The notes below the pieces were generated by a model that ran no database searches, was not told the DNA's origin, and saw nothing but the letters and a program-made list of their open reading frames with translations. This document shows positions 37,028 to 46,165 of a stretch of 64,000 nucleotides of DNA, piece by piece. The position numbers were made by a program, and so were the translations under genes. The stretch covers positions 1 through 64,000 of the forward strand of contig NZ_BORO01000012.1 in the NCBI RefSeq assembly GCF_018333215.1. Reading direction: 5' to 3'. The first letter of the stretch is position 1. Each line of letters begins with the position of its first letter. The stretch comes from Oceanobacillus sp. J11TS1 (GTDB taxonomy: Bacteria > Bacillota > Bacilli > Bacillales > Amphibacillaceae).

Positions 37028-37807
37028 TCATCGTATAATATTTCCATTTTCATCTCGAAATGGCTTTATCCTACCATTTTGTTCAAAATTAAGACTATCA
37101 AACCGGTATTTGCAATACAGGATAACTAATTGCTCCGGCAAGACAAATATCATCGTATAAAATATTCCCATACATAGAATAGCTATAAAGATAGAATCCA
37201 ATGAAAGACCATCAAAATTTCTTCCTATATATTGTATAATATATAATGCTCCTAAACCTCCAAATACTCCTAATGATACAAATGAATTCTTTTCAAAATA
37301 GCCTCTTAATTCATCCTTCTTTGAACCCTTTCTATATTGGCCTTTTTTCAATAAAATATTAAATCGCACACAGGTTCCAATAAATACAAATATCCCTAAT
37401 AACAATGTAATAAAGGTGAACATTAGTAACGATCCTTCTGATGCATTACTTTTTCCTACAATATATAGTGTAAATAAATACGCGGTTATACCAAATAAAT
37501 TTTGAGACACGATAATAATCATTAAGTATTGAAGTTTTTCATTTCTTTTATACACTGCCGGTATAGCATAGATAATGGATAAAAAAATAATTATGATCTC
37601 CACAATTAAATGAATATAAAATATTTGTTCTTTATAAGGATGGCTCGAATTCCACATTAATGCTGCATGGGCTAAGAAAAATGTTAAAATTTCAAGAGGA
37701 ATTGCAAATAATAACATTACTCCATTCAATTTTGGACTCTGTCTTCCAGACTCTAGAGGGCCCCTTAATACTTGAAAGTCTTTTTCCTCTAACTTACTTA
37801 ATAGCAT
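37028..37807 (-). CDS. Six-helix membrane protein of unknown function
   Basis: The 259-residue protein has about six membrane segments (near 30-50, 60-82, 93-115, 122-146, 172-192 and 199-225) and a charged C-terminal tail. The ATG at 37807 follows AAGGAGAG; upstream codons to 37924 look non-native. It is the last gene of the array and lies behind a DUF443 gene, so it may be another immunity protein, but I recognise no family. Confidence 0.6.
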   Translation of the reverse strand: MLLSKLEEKDFQVLRGPLESGRQSPKLNGVMLLFAIPLEILTFFLAHAALMWNSSHPYKEQIFYIHLIVEIIIIFLSIIYAIPAVYKRNEKLQYLMIIIVSQNLFGITAYLFTLYIVGKSNASEGSLLMFTFITLLLGIFVFIGTCVRFNILLKKGQYRKGSKKDELRGYFEKNSFVSLGVFGGLGALYIIQYIGRNFDGLSLDSIFIAILCMGIFYTMIFVLPEQLVILYCKYRFDSLNFEQNGRIKPFRDENGNIIR

Positions 37808-37993
37808 GTTTACTCTCCTTCTCAAATAGCCAAACCAACCTTTTACTTTTTCAAACCCTTTTTTTTGACTCCGCTCTCTTTGTGCTATGATAGATAGCTT
37901 CTGGATGCCCCCGCAGAGTTGCAACCTCTTGTAACTCCCGGCAATGTCTTCTTATTAACTAACTTGTATCTTATTTGAAATTTTATCGAAACT

Positions 37994-38647
37994 TCAACCA
38001 TAAAACCCATCTTTTTTAAATTTTATCTTTGTAGTTCCCTCTACCACTGTTGCGGCATTAGCTATAAAAACAAAACCAAACATCATACTAGAGCAAATTA
38101 ACAATATTAAATTCCCATATTCCATAAATGCTAGAAAACTAAATATACCAATAAATAGTAAAAACAGATACGACATTAAACAGCCCATACAAGACTTAAA
38201 CGTGTTTGGTCTGATCCAAATACGTTTCTCTGCAGATTTATTAAGCTGCAATTTATCTTTAAGTTTTTGTTTATTTTGATTACTTAAATAAGAACGTAAT
38301 ATAAACAGTAATAGTATTGCGGTTATATTAAGAAAAAAGTTAATTAAAGGCGGAGTTCCTAATTCTAAATAAATCGACAATGGTGTTAATAGGCTGCCTG
38401 CAGATACACTTGCTAATCCAATTATCAATGGGCTACGTTTTTCGGTAGACTCATCTTGAAAAATTCGTATCTTCTCATTAAATTCTTTTTCATCCACTCT
38501 ATAAACGGTATTAGGCAGCAACCATGTTAAGAAAGGGAATAATATTTTCCATATCGACTGGCTCATATCTAATATATAAGTTTGTCCTTCTATTGATAAA
38601 ATTCTATATCTAGTATTTTTATATATTTTTTGTACTTTACATTGCAT
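37994..38647 (-). CDS. DUF443 (TsaI-like) membrane immunity protein
   Basis: The 217-residue protein has a short cytoplasmic start (MQCKVQKIYKNTRYRIL, YILDMSQSIW) and about five membrane segments. The KNTRYRIL and FPFLTWLLPNTVY blocks are shared with the three other DUF443 genes of the window. In Staphylococcus aureus, DUF443 proteins (TsaI) protect against the membrane-depolarising T7SS toxin TspA. Start ATG at 38647 follows GGTGAG and matches the paralogues. It lacks a toxin tail just upstream, so it is an orphan immunity candidate. Confidence 0.82.
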   Translation of the reverse strand: MQCKVQKIYKNTRYRILSIEGQTYILDMSQSIWKILFPFLTWLLPNTVYRVDEKEFNEKIRIFQDESTEKRSPLIIGLASVSAGSLLTPLSIYLELGTPPLINFFLNITAILLLFILRSYLSNQNKQKLKDKLQLNKSAEKRIWIRPNTFKSCMGCLMSYLFLLFIGIFSFLAFMEYGNLILLICSSMMFGFVFIANAATVVEGTTKIKFKKDGFYG

Positions 38648-38695
38648 TGAACTCACCAAACCATATATTTTATTCTTTAAGCTTAACTCCTTAGC

Positions 38696-38836
38696 CTACA
38701 TAACTGCATCACCAGCTATCATTTTCGCATCATAAACGATTCGTAAATTTGGTACGGGAGCACTGGTTATATCTTCAATATTATTAATTGCAGACCAGAC
38801 CTCCAAAAAACTTCCGCAAAGATTGTTGTAATTATT
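38696..38836 (-). pseudogene. Decayed C-terminal fragment, array remnant
   Basis: On the minus strand an open frame of about 46 codons reads LEVWSAINNIEDITSAPV then NLRIVYDAKMIAGDAVM before a stop, with a stop codon and no start at its upstream end. It lies between two DUF443 genes and is probably the end of a lost toxin or helper gene. Identity is not recognised. Confidence 0.35.
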
Positions 38837-38948
38837 CTATATCTATTTTGCTATCCATTATATTATATTTAAATAGACATGATATCCAATTGGTAACATA
38901 TTTACATCTTCTTTAATACTTTTAGTTGTGTGGATTTGAATATACACT

Positions 38949-39620
38949 CTATATTTTTTCTTTAAATTTAACTTTCGTAGTTCCTTCTAGCACTGCAATT
39001 ATATTAATCATTACCAAAAAAACAAAAAACACTGTTGAACAAATTAACATTGATAGATTCCCTGATTCTATAAATACTAGGGAACTAACTATACCGCCAA
39101 TCAATGAAAATAAATAAGCTCCCAGACAAACAAAACCCGACTTAATTGTATTTGGCCTTATCCAAATTGATTTTGTTGATGCTTTATCTAAGGTTATATT
39201 CTTATAAAACTTTTTCTTATTTTGGCTACTTAAATAGAGACGGAGACTAATTAATAATATAATTACACTTAGACTCAGACAGAAACTAGTCAATGATGAA
39301 AGTCCTGATTCAAAATAGTAGGACAAAGAAGCCAATAAACTTCCTGTAGATACACTTGCCAATCCTATTATCAATGTACCTCTATTATTTTTTTCCTTTG
39401 ATTGTTGCATCCCCTCCGTTGACTGTTTCGAAAATGTATTTATTTTCTCTTCGATATCTCTTTCATCTATTTTATAAATAGTGTTCGGTAACAACCATAT
39501 TAAAAATGGAATAAATATCTTCCAAATTGATGGGCTTATATCCATGATATAAGTATCCCCATCAATTATTAGGAGTCTATATCTTGGATTTTTATATATA
39601 TACTGTACTTTGCATCTCAT
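38949..39620 (-). CDS. DUF443 (TsaI-like) membrane immunity protein
   Basis: The 223-residue protein starts MRCKVQYIYKNPRYRLL and has the FIPFLIWLLPNTIYK block and about five membrane segments. Its ATG lies 5 bases behind the stop of the glycine-rich toxin remnant at 39626, so the two were expressed together. The pairing of glycine-zipper toxin tail and DUF443 protein is the TspA-TsaI arrangement of S. aureus. The ORF could be read from 39638, but GGTGAA and homology favour 39620. Confidence 0.85.
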   Translation of the reverse strand: MRCKVQYIYKNPRYRLLIIDGDTYIMDISPSIWKIFIPFLIWLLPNTIYKIDERDIEEKINTFSKQSTEGMQQSKEKNNRGTLIIGLASVSTGSLLASLSYYFESGLSSLTSFCLSLSVIILLISLRLYLSSQNKKKFYKNITLDKASTKSIWIRPNTIKSGFVCLGAYLFSLIGGIVSSLVFIESGNLSMLICSTVFFVFLVMINIIAVLEGTTKVKFKEKI

Positions 39621-39625
39621 TAATT

Positions 39626-40704
39626 TCACCATCCCCATTTCATCGGGTTAAGTGTGTTATTTAATGTAGTCATAACTCCTTGACCTGCTTTTTTAAAAGT
39701 ATCTTTACCAAAGTTCCATGCACTCTCCCCGATATTGCTCAAAACTTTACCAGCTTTATCTAGTCCACTTTGGAATCCAAATTTATTGTTATCATACATA
39801 TAATTAAACGTCCAAGTAGCCGCTGTACCTACTGCAAAACCTGCAAGTGCACCCCATCCCACTGGATTAGATAATGCTAATGCCCCTGCTGCTGCTTTTC
39901 CTGCAGCGCCAAACAGCGCACTACTTCCTAGTCCTGTTATCAAGCTCGCTCCATTATGTGCTACAGCTTCTCCTACAGTTTTACCATTTTTCTTATCTTC
40001 AAAAAATCCAGCAACCGAACTGACAGCTAAAAATGTACCACCTAAAGCTTTACTAGCCCAACCTACTGCTTTTCCTGTTTTAGTTATGAAATTTGATGCT
40101 ACTGTTCCAACTTTCCCGGTAAACTGAATAACATGCCCTGCCATATTAAATGGTTTAAATATTGTATCAAAAATTTTAAAACCTGATCTATAAGAACTTA
40201 AGGCTTGTCCTGTACCTTCCATTAGTTTGGACATTTCTCTGAATGTTTTTCCAAGTCCTTCTAGCTCATAACCAAAACTTTTCCAGCAGTTGCTGTACCA
40301 TTAACTGATACATCAATACCAAATTTTTCTTTATTATCATATAAATATTGAAAAATATTATCAGATATTTCTACTTCACTATTTTCTTCCTTAGCTTTTC
40401 GAGCTAGGGAAACAACTTCAAAATATTCCGTACGGTCAATGTCACCATTGATTAGAGAATCAAAAGCCCCATTTAAGATTTTTTGTTCCGTCTCATTCAA
40501 GTCTTGTATTATCTGATCCTTCGATTGTTCAATCTCACTCAAAGTTACATGTTCAATATTGTCACCATTTTTCCCTCGACTTACCTATATCACTATTAAA
40601 CGGATTTAGTGCAGCCAATTGCTCCCCCCTGCACCTTGAAAGTCTGTAAAACGCGCTTGCCCTTCCACAGCCCCTGCATTATTCAGTGCAGATTCAAGAT
40701 GCTG
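39626..40704 (-). pseudogene. Broken LXG toxin with TspA-like glycine-zipper tail
   Basis: The last 203 codons form one open frame with a glycine-zipper membrane segment (SSALFGAAGKAAAGALALSN and GWGALAGFAVGTAAT) and end in LNPMKWGW. Further up, in other frames, are SEIEQSKDQIIQDLNETEQK... (40542-40264), LAALNPFNSDIGKS, and ESALNNAGAVEGQARFTDFQ near 40704. The last matches NAKSSEGEARFADFKGA of the intact toxin. At least three frameshifts, one in a TTTT run near 40280, and the loss of the LXG N-terminus make it a pseudogene. It shares the body design of the 49189 toxin but with a different tail. Confidence 0.8.
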
Positions 40705-40753
40705 TTAAATAATCATTTAATAATATTTATCTAATAATTCTAATCATTATATT

Positions 40754-41391
40754 TTATTCTTTAAACTTTACTGCGGTCTTTCCTACCATTGCTGTTGTAG
40801 AATTAGTAATAGATAAAGCTAAGAAAAAACTACTGCCCACACTAGCGAAAGTACATTACCATACATAATAAACATTATAAATGCTGCAAGAAAAAACATT
40901 AAAAGAATAAAATAACAACCAAATGTAGTCAAAATATTTTTAAATGATTGCGGTCTGATCCAAAGTCGCTTTGTCTTCGTTATATTGGAAAGGAAGTTAT
41001 AAAACTTCTTTTTATTTCTAATAGCTGAAATAAAATCGCACAAAAATAGCTAATGCCATCGCTATTCCTGCAATAATACTATTCACAAATATGGTACTTG
41101 GAATATCAAAATAATCATTGAAAGCACGAATCATATTTGCAAAAACAATCCCTATGCCAGCTGCTGCAATTATACCTATTCCACCTTTTGTTTGCGCCTT
41201 TTTTTGGCCTGCACTAATTTGTTAGCTTCCTCTTCATCTACTTTATAAACTGTATTAGGAGTAATCCATGTTAAAAACGGAAAGAATAATCCCCATATTG
41301 ATTGACTTAAATCCAAGATATACGCTTCTCCTCCAACCTTTAAAACTCGGAATCTTGTATTTTTATATACTCGTTGTACTTTACATTGCAT
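40754..41391 (-). pseudogene. Frameshifted DUF443 immunity gene
   Basis: From ATG 41391 (MQCKVQRVYKNTRFRVL) the frame breaks at an A-run near 41200, resumes as TKGGIGIIAAAGIGIVF, breaks again near 41030, continues as IRNKKKFYNFLSNITKT and LWIRPQSFKN, and a third time near 40825 before SITNSTTAMVGKTAVKFKE. All DUF443 blocks are present in order. It directly follows a toxin tail remnant at 41394. Confidence 0.8.
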
Positions 41392-41393
41392 GA

Positions 41394-41467
41394 CTATCCC
41401 CATTCCCAATTCATTGGATTAATTGCATCTAAGCTATTTTGTAAGCCAAGGAAATTATTATCATAGC
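41394..41467 (-). pseudogene. Toxin C-terminal tail remnant (DUF443-type)
   Basis: The minus-strand frame reads YDNNFLGLQNSLDAINPM followed by NWEWG and a stop. It is close to the end of the 39626 toxin (YDNN, and LNPMKWGW). Nearly all of the toxin upstream is deleted. Its stop lies directly before the ATG of the DUF443 pseudogene at 41391, repeating the toxin-immunity pairing. Confidence 0.65.
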
Positions 41468-41479
41468 AAAGTTAAAAAT

Positions 41480-41640
41480 CTAAGTAAGATGACTATATAA
41501 CTCGCTATTCTCAACCGACAACCCAGCTTCTTCATATACTTTATGCATTTGCAATTTTAAGTCAGGTATATTATCGGGTCTTCCCTATTCATAGAATCTC
41601 TTATTCCTTCCTGCAGAAGCTCAAAGTAAAGTAACTTGGC
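41480..41640 (-). pseudogene. Decayed coding fragments in the array
   Basis: Two short frames read FELLQEGIRDSMNREDP and LKLQMHKVYEEAGLSVENSE with stops between them. They look like the remains of one helical protein gene. The family is not recognised. Confidence 0.4.
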
Positions 41641-41862
41641 ATTCCTTAATTTCCAAAAAAGTGTTCGCTCTAAAATTAGCAAAAAGTGTCCATTCTTATC
41701 TAGCAAAAATGGTCTATTATAGTTTAGCAATTACAGTTTTCTCTCACTCTAAATCTATTATTTTTTCTCTAAAACCTCTTAGTACTCTTTTTCGATCCAG
41801 AGGCTTCATAAAAATGATAATAAAGACTGCTCCTACAAATATACAACCAATAACCAAAGGCC

Positions 41863-42288
41863 TTATCTCGCCTGTGACAAAAAAATTATGAAAAAGATAA
41901 TTCCTATTGGCAATGAAGCAATAGAACTGTAAAATTCAATACGAAACTGCTTCATTCCTTTGATGGCATATTTTTTCAAATTATATTTATCTAAAATTAT
42001 CTCTTGTTTTGTTTCTGTAAGATAATAAGAGCGATAAAATTTTTTAGAGACATAATAAGTTATCCCTAATCCAATAATAATTAGAATAATGTTTGGCAAT
42101 GTACTCTGATATTCTTGATAAATACTATCAAGAAACTTTGAACCATATATAATAGCTAACATAACTAGGAAAAATACCGCAAAGGATTTATTTCTGTGCT
42201 GAAACTTATAAAAATGGTTATTTTCTTGATCATAAAATAACGTGTAACGTTCCTGTTCTCTATATAGTGGTATTAATTTATATTCCAT
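41863..42288 (-). CDS. IPLYRE-family membrane protein, putative immunity
   Basis: The 141-residue protein begins MEYKLIPLYREQERYTLFYD, then HFYKFQHRNKS, and has about four membrane segments. Proteins encoded at 44920 and 48152 share this design (a short start, IPxYRE-like block, YxLxxD, Y/F-K-V/F, then membrane helices). All three lie right behind toxin ends of one type, so they are candidate immunities. ATG at 42288 follows GGGAGGAAATT. No known family name is claimed. Confidence 0.65.
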   Translation of the reverse strand: MEYKLIPLYREQERYTLFYDQENNHFYKFQHRNKSFAVFFLVMLAIIYGSKFLDSIYQEYQSTLPNIILIIIGLGITYYVSKKFYRSYYLTETKQEIILDKYNLKKYAIKGMKQFRIEFYSSIASLPIGIIFFIIFLSQAR

Positions 42289-42306
42289 AATTTCCTCCCT
42301 ACATAT

Positions 42307-42483
42307 TTCACCCAAAAATCGTACCTAACCCATCAGATATCCCTGATACCGCATCGCCTATGAAATTTTTTGCTCCTTCAAATATTTCCTCTTTATTATC
42401 ATAAACCTTGTCGAATGCCCAACTACCAACAGTACCAATTCCTGCTCCAATAAATATCCCAATAGGACCTCCAATCGATGTAC
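42307..42483 (-). pseudogene. Toxin tail remnant (IPLYRE-type)
   Basis: The minus-strand frame reads GGPIGIFIGAGIGTVGSWAF, then DKVYDNKEEIFEGAKNFIGD, and ends AVSGISDGLGTIFG. It closely mirrors the tail of the intact toxin (NAVSGFINGLGTVFS). Its upstream end is cut by the IS3 relic at 42493. It sits just before the IPLYRE gene at 42288. Confidence 0.75.
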
Positions 42484-42492
42484 AATTAGGTA

Positions 42493-42838
42493 AAAATATC
42501 GTGATGAAGCCGGGACAGGTTTCGTTGGTAGTGGCAATCTAATGTCAGAAGATAGGAAAATGCATAATCTTCAAAAGCGATTACGTTACCTAGAAGAGGA
42601 AAATGTCATTAAAAAAGACTATGGGCATCTTCGCAAAAAACTGAAGTAATCTAGATTTCACTGAAAATAACGACACGAATTTCGTGTAGTGAAGATGTAT
42701 CAAGTATTATGTGTTACAAAAAGCGGTTATTACTATTGGCGTAAAGGCCCTAAAAGAGAACAAAAGAAAAAGAAAAAAGTGCTTACTCGAGAAATAAAAC
42801 ATGTTTCTGTTGAATCAAAAGGAAGATATGGTAGCCTG
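42493..42838 (+). mobile_element. IS3-family transposase relic
   Basis: Plus-strand codons 42493-42649 encode the end of an OrfA: YRDEAGTGFVGSGNLMSEDR, then LQKRLRYLEEENVIKKDYGH. From 42695 an OrfB start follows: MYQVLCVTKSGYYYWRKGPK, ending near KGRYGSLF. Only the OrfA C-terminus and OrfB N-terminus remain, and no intact terminal repeats are seen. It interrupts a toxin remnant. Confidence 0.8.
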
Positions 42839-42917
42839 TTTTAACGTCAAATATTTATGTACTTCCGTATTTCAGTCATCCTTTAAACTTGTTTGAAGGT
42901 TGAGTGGATTATAAAGA

Positions 42918-42942
42918 CAGATTCCATATCTATGAAAATCTG
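42918..42942 (-). terminator. Terminator behind the 42962 lipoprotein gene
   Basis: cagatt (42918-42923) pairs with aatctg (42937-42942), followed on the minus strand by TCTTTATAA. A similar hairpin (agattt/aaatct at 46555-46577) stands behind the paralogous gene at 46576, so the flank was duplicated along with the gene. Confidence 0.55.
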
Positions 42943-42961
42943 CCTTCCAAAAGTATGTGTA

Positions 42962-43501
42962 TTAATCTTCCGCACGTTTTATCTTATAAAACTTGCTACC
43001 TTTTTCTTCTTCATCAAACTGTTCAAGATTATATTTATCCATTAGTTTATCCCGATAGTCAAAGAAATCCTGATATTTCTCTTGCATATCTTCATTATAT
43101 TGATTAACATCACTTTCTGAAATATCTCCACCTTCATAATAAATTATAACAGCGTTTAGTCCTTCTTTCGCAAATTGTTCCGCTTCTATCTCTAGATCAT
43201 TCAATTTCTTGACTTTTCCGTTTTCTGGTTCTACTGCTTGTAGTCTCTTGATAACTTCATCAGCAACAGGGATCATTTCATCCTTAATTAGAGCAATGGC
43301 TTCTTCATACTGCTGGTGTTCTTCTAACTCATTCAAGTGAAAGGGAAGGTCACGCAATTCTTTTTCCTTCATATCATTAATAGGTATCCATTCTTCATTA
43401 TAATACTGAATAATCTCGTCTGCCACTTCATCTTTATTGCTACAGGAAACAAGTAAAAATAAAGCAAAAATAACCAGTATTATACTGATAATTTTCTTCA
43501 T
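42962..43501 (-). CDS. Lipoprotein with coiled-coil domain, putative surface immunity
   Basis: The 179-residue product starts MKKIISIILVIFALFLLVSC, Cys20 as lipid anchor, then NKDEVADEIIQYYNEEWIPI and long charged helices. A paralogue at 46576 and a fragment at 46165 share the first 45 residues. An anchored protein on the outer face could neutralise a toxin before it enters the membrane, but this is inferred from location. Strong AGGAGA start. Confidence 0.7.
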   Translation of the reverse strand: MKKIISIILVIFALFLLVSCSNKDEVADEIIQYYNEEWIPINDMKEKELRDLPFHLNELEEHQQYEEAIALIKDEMIPVADEVIKRLQAVEPENGKVKKLNDLEIEAEQFAKEGLNAVIIYYEGGDISESDVNQYNEDMQEKYQDFFDYRDKLMDKYNLEQFDEEEKGSKFYKIKRAED

Positions 43502-43556
43502 AATCTTCTCCTTTCTATTAACGCTTGCCAGCTGTTACATTGTAGACAACTTGTTA

Positions 43557-43610
43557 TCATATTTGTTTTGCTGCATTTGACAGCGGGTCATACCATCCCC
43601 ATATATTTGA
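43557..43610 (-). pseudogene. Possible toxin tail remnant
   Basis: A short frame reads NIWGWYDPLSNAAKQI before a stop. The WGW resembles the KWGW and NWEWG tails nearby. It lies between DUF443 (43667) and the lipoprotein (43501). Weak, given its length. Confidence 0.35.
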
Positions 43611-43666
43611 TTGTTAACTTATAGCTTGACATTCCTTTCTTTTTCGACATTTTCTTATTTGGAGGG

Positions 43667-44320
43667 CTAAACTGCCTTTTTTTCGTCTTTAAATTTCACA
43701 GTAGTATGACCTTCATCAACCGTAACACGATTGGCAATAAATAAAACGAAGAAAAAACCTGATGCAATAATTAATACCATGATATTCCCCGTCTGAATAT
43801 ACATCAAAAATCCAAATAGTATAAATCCTAAAATAAAAATATAAGCCGTAAAAAACTTAATAACTAGCTTCGTTGAGCTTGGTTGAATCCATAACTTATT
43901 CCGTGGAAGTGCTTCAAGTTCAACAACATTATTCAATGCCTTTTTTCGTCTATGACTGATAGAAAAATACAAAAAAGCCACGGATGCTAACGCAAGTATA
44001 AGAAGTACAATGTTGACCACTGGTGAACTTGGAATTTCGAAATAATCCATTAATGGTGTTAAAAGGATGCCGATTGCATAGGCAAATCCCCCTAAAGATA
44101 TTACCGATGAACTGCCCACCTTTTCCTTTTTTGTCGTCTTCAATTGTTCAACAATGGACTGGTCTTCAATTTTAAATATTTGACTAGGTACCAGCCAAAA
44201 GAGAAATGGAAATATAATCTTCCATAATGATCTCTCCATATCCAGGATGTATTGTTCGCCGTCAATAATTAGAATTCGATACCGCATATTTTTAGCTAAA
44301 TGTCGTACTTCACAATTCAT
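43667..44320 (-). CDS. DUF443 (TsaI-like) membrane immunity protein
   Basis: The 217-residue protein starts MNCEVRHLAKNMRYRIL and has FPFLFWLVPSQIFK and about five membrane segments. It is the most divergent of the four copies. GGAGAG start. Upstream lies a DUF4176/LXG pseudogene stretch rather than a toxin tail. Confidence 0.82.
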   Translation of the reverse strand: MNCEVRHLAKNMRYRILIIDGEQYILDMERSLWKIIFPFLFWLVPSQIFKIEDQSIVEQLKTTKKEKVGSSSVISLGGFAYAIGILLTPLMDYFEIPSSPVVNIVLLILALASVAFLYFSISHRRKKALNNVVELEALPRNKLWIQPSSTKLVIKFFTAYIFILGFILFGFLMYIQTGNIMVLIIASGFFFVLFIANRVTVDEGHTTVKFKDEKKAV

Positions 44321-44344
44321 TAAATAAACTCTCCTCTTTAAACT

Positions 44345-44412
44345 TGCTAATTTGTACTTTAATTTTATATCTCCATCTTTTAATTATACGACACGCTTCC
44401 AACGGGCAATAT
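44345..44412 (-). pseudogene. DUF4176-like gene fragment, frameshifted
   Basis: The start MEILPVGSV and, after a frameshift, LKDGDIKLK recall [18 protein letters not shown] of the intact gene at 48755. It is joined directly to the end of the LXG fragment upstream. Confidence 0.55.
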
Positions 44413-44650
44413 TTCCATTTAAAAAATCACTCTGATAATAGCAGTATCGCTCACATCTACTTCAGATTGGAACTCCTCGAGATGCTGTTCCAGAATGGCT
44501 TCCAGGTCGTCAAACAATGCTTTGAACGATCCCAATAACGTCAGATGCAATTCGCTAAAATACTATTTTGCTTCTTTGGCCGCTTTTCCTGAAAAGGATC
44601 TCATACCCCTTATTATTTCAATATATCCGCCATTCGTTTTATGTACTTCT
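44413..44650 (-). pseudogene. LXG toxin N-terminal domain fragment with nonsense codon
   Basis: The minus-strand frame reads GMRSFSGKAAKEAK, stop (TAG), then YFSELHLTLLGSFKALFDDL, EAILEQHLEEFQSEVDVSD and a stop. It matches GMSSFSGKAAKEAKQYFSEL and the following stretch of the intact toxin at about residues 40-90. The TAG replaces Gln. The rest of the toxin is deleted. Confidence 0.8.
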
Positions 44651-44664
44651 GATATACAAAAGAC

Positions 44665-44915
44665 AGCATATCACTAATATGCTTCTTCAATATTGTTCCA
44701 TCCTGATTCTTCCCTTAAATATTTTCCGTTTCTATATTCTCCTTATTGAAGAAATACGTCGGTTCCTCTACTTAACCTGTAGGATAAATGCATGCAGAGT
44801 AATCAAAATAACCTATTCTTCCTTCTTGCTCATATAAAGGAACTCTGCTGATAATCATTAGTTTTACATCTCCATTCTTCAGTTTTACAACACTTCCTAA
44901 TGGTAGAATATCCAT
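44665..44915 (-). pseudogene. DUF4176-like gene, frameshifted
   Basis: From ATG 44915 (strong GGAG) the frame reads [20 protein letters not shown] and ends early at YPTG. After a frameshift it resumes as EEPTYFFNKENIETEN. It corresponds to the intact 102-residue protein at 48755. The upstream 30 codons of the open frame are not part of it. Confidence 0.7.
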
Positions 44916-44919
44916 AAAT

Positions 44920-45447
44920 TTAACTCCTTCTTCTGTAAAGTCTAATTCGTTCCGGCGACAAGTGGCATAATTGTAAACTAAACAAATAGAATATAAATAA
45001 AGCAAACAATAACCATATCAACCATTGATAAATCAAGAATAATGCCATAAAAGCGCTAAATACCAAAAACGCAATGATTGATACTATAACATCGCCTTTT
45101 AGAGTACTCTTTCCTTTTTCAATATATTCTTCTAACATATCTTGTGTATAATATACTTCTCTTCCTCCCTTATGTGTTTCTTTATATTTGTATACACCCA
45201 TACCAGCGCTTATTATTAATAGCACTATTACAATCAGTATATTTAAGGGACTTCCCATCGATAAATGCAAGGATTCAATACCCTTGAGAAGTGCTAATAC
45301 TAAAGCCCACGCAATCCAAAATTTATAATCACTTTTCTTCTCATGAGTTACCTTATATACATGTTGAGACTGGGTATCTAATAATAATGTAAATCCCTCT
45401 GCTTTTTGATCCACTTCTCGGTAGATGGGGAATAGTTTTTTTCTCAC
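44920..45447 (-). CDS. IPLYRE-family membrane protein, putative immunity
   Basis: The 175-residue protein starts [19 protein letters not shown] and contains [15 protein letters not shown], then about four membrane segments. The start is GTG at 45447 behind AGGAG. It lies 14 bases after the stop of the toxin remnant at 45464, repeating the toxin-immunity pairing seen at 42288 and 48718. Confidence 0.65.
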   Translation of the reverse strand: MRKKLFPIYREVDQKAEGFTLLLDTQSQHVYKVTHEKKSDYKFWIAWALVLALLKGIESLHLSMGSPLNILIVIVLLIISAGMGVYKYKETHKGGREVYYTQDMLEEYIEKGKSTLKGDVIVSIIAFLVFSAFMALFLIYQWLIWLLFALFIFYLFSLQLCHLSPERIRLYRRRS

Positions 45448-45463
45448 CTTTTCACTCCTGTTA

Positions 45464-46165
45464 ATCTGACATTTTACTAACTAAAACGGAACCTAATTTA
45501 CCGAAGAAACCTGAAACTGCATCACCGACCTTTTCTATACCATCTTTCAGGCCACTTTCATAAGCCCAATCAAATGTCATCGATTCCAAGGCAACAGCTG
45601 CAAAACTAGCACCGCTCACAAATAGCAGGTGAAATGGAGAAGAGAGCAGTTGCAACCGCTAATGCGACTACTCCAGTCCCAATTGCAGAACCAAGAAGAT
45701 GTCCTTCAGTTTTAATGGCTGCCTCTCCTACATCCTCTCCACTAAGAACTTGCGAACAAAACTCAAGCACCGCACCAATAAACTTTGGAGAATACTCTGC
45801 CCCAGTCCCAAGTACACTTGCTAATTTTGATGGGGCCTCCCGTAATGCTACGTCTGCGCCATTAATAAATGATAATGTCAGTCAGTCCTCTATCTACAAA
45901 ATAGGTTGTATTTTGCTTCCACCAATTTACAAGACTTGTAGTAGCTATTACCGAAATTTCATTGCTAAACTTACTTTTCACTAGATTTGGAACATAGTTT
46001 TTTTCCACCATGAATAAGTCCTGAAAAAAGAGATTCATAGCTTGCCCATCTAGAACGCCTTTTTCGTGGTCCGTTCTTGTCTTTACTGTGAAGGAAGCTA
46101 AGTCTTCTTTCAACTCCTGTATTTTCTCGATCGTCTGTTTTTTATAATCGGCTACATCCGAAAAA
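45464..46165 (-). pseudogene. Deleted and frameshifted LXG toxin, tail retained
   Basis: Starting near 46165 in frame are ASFSDVADYKKQTIEKIQEL and KEDLASFTVKTRTDHEKGVL, matching the intact toxin (SFSDVADYKKQTIKKIKELE). A frameshift near 45870 follows, then LSGEDVGEAAIKTEGHLLGS with a glycine-rich GSAIGTGVV segment, another frameshift near 45615, and a tail GDAVSGFFGKLGSVL. The N-terminal LXG part is deleted and fused to a lipoprotein remnant. Confidence 0.78.

Noticed and set aside
40250-40310. Programmed minus-one frameshift joining two toxin frames
   Set aside because: The T-run lacks a canonical slippery heptamer in the right phase, and the same gene has further frameshifts and lacks its N-terminus, so simple decay is the better explanation.
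40754-41391. Sequencing error as the cause of all frameshifts in the array
   Set aside because: Errors cannot be excluded for single homopolymers, but housekeeping genes in the window have none, and the array also has a nonsense codon, deletions and an IS insertion.
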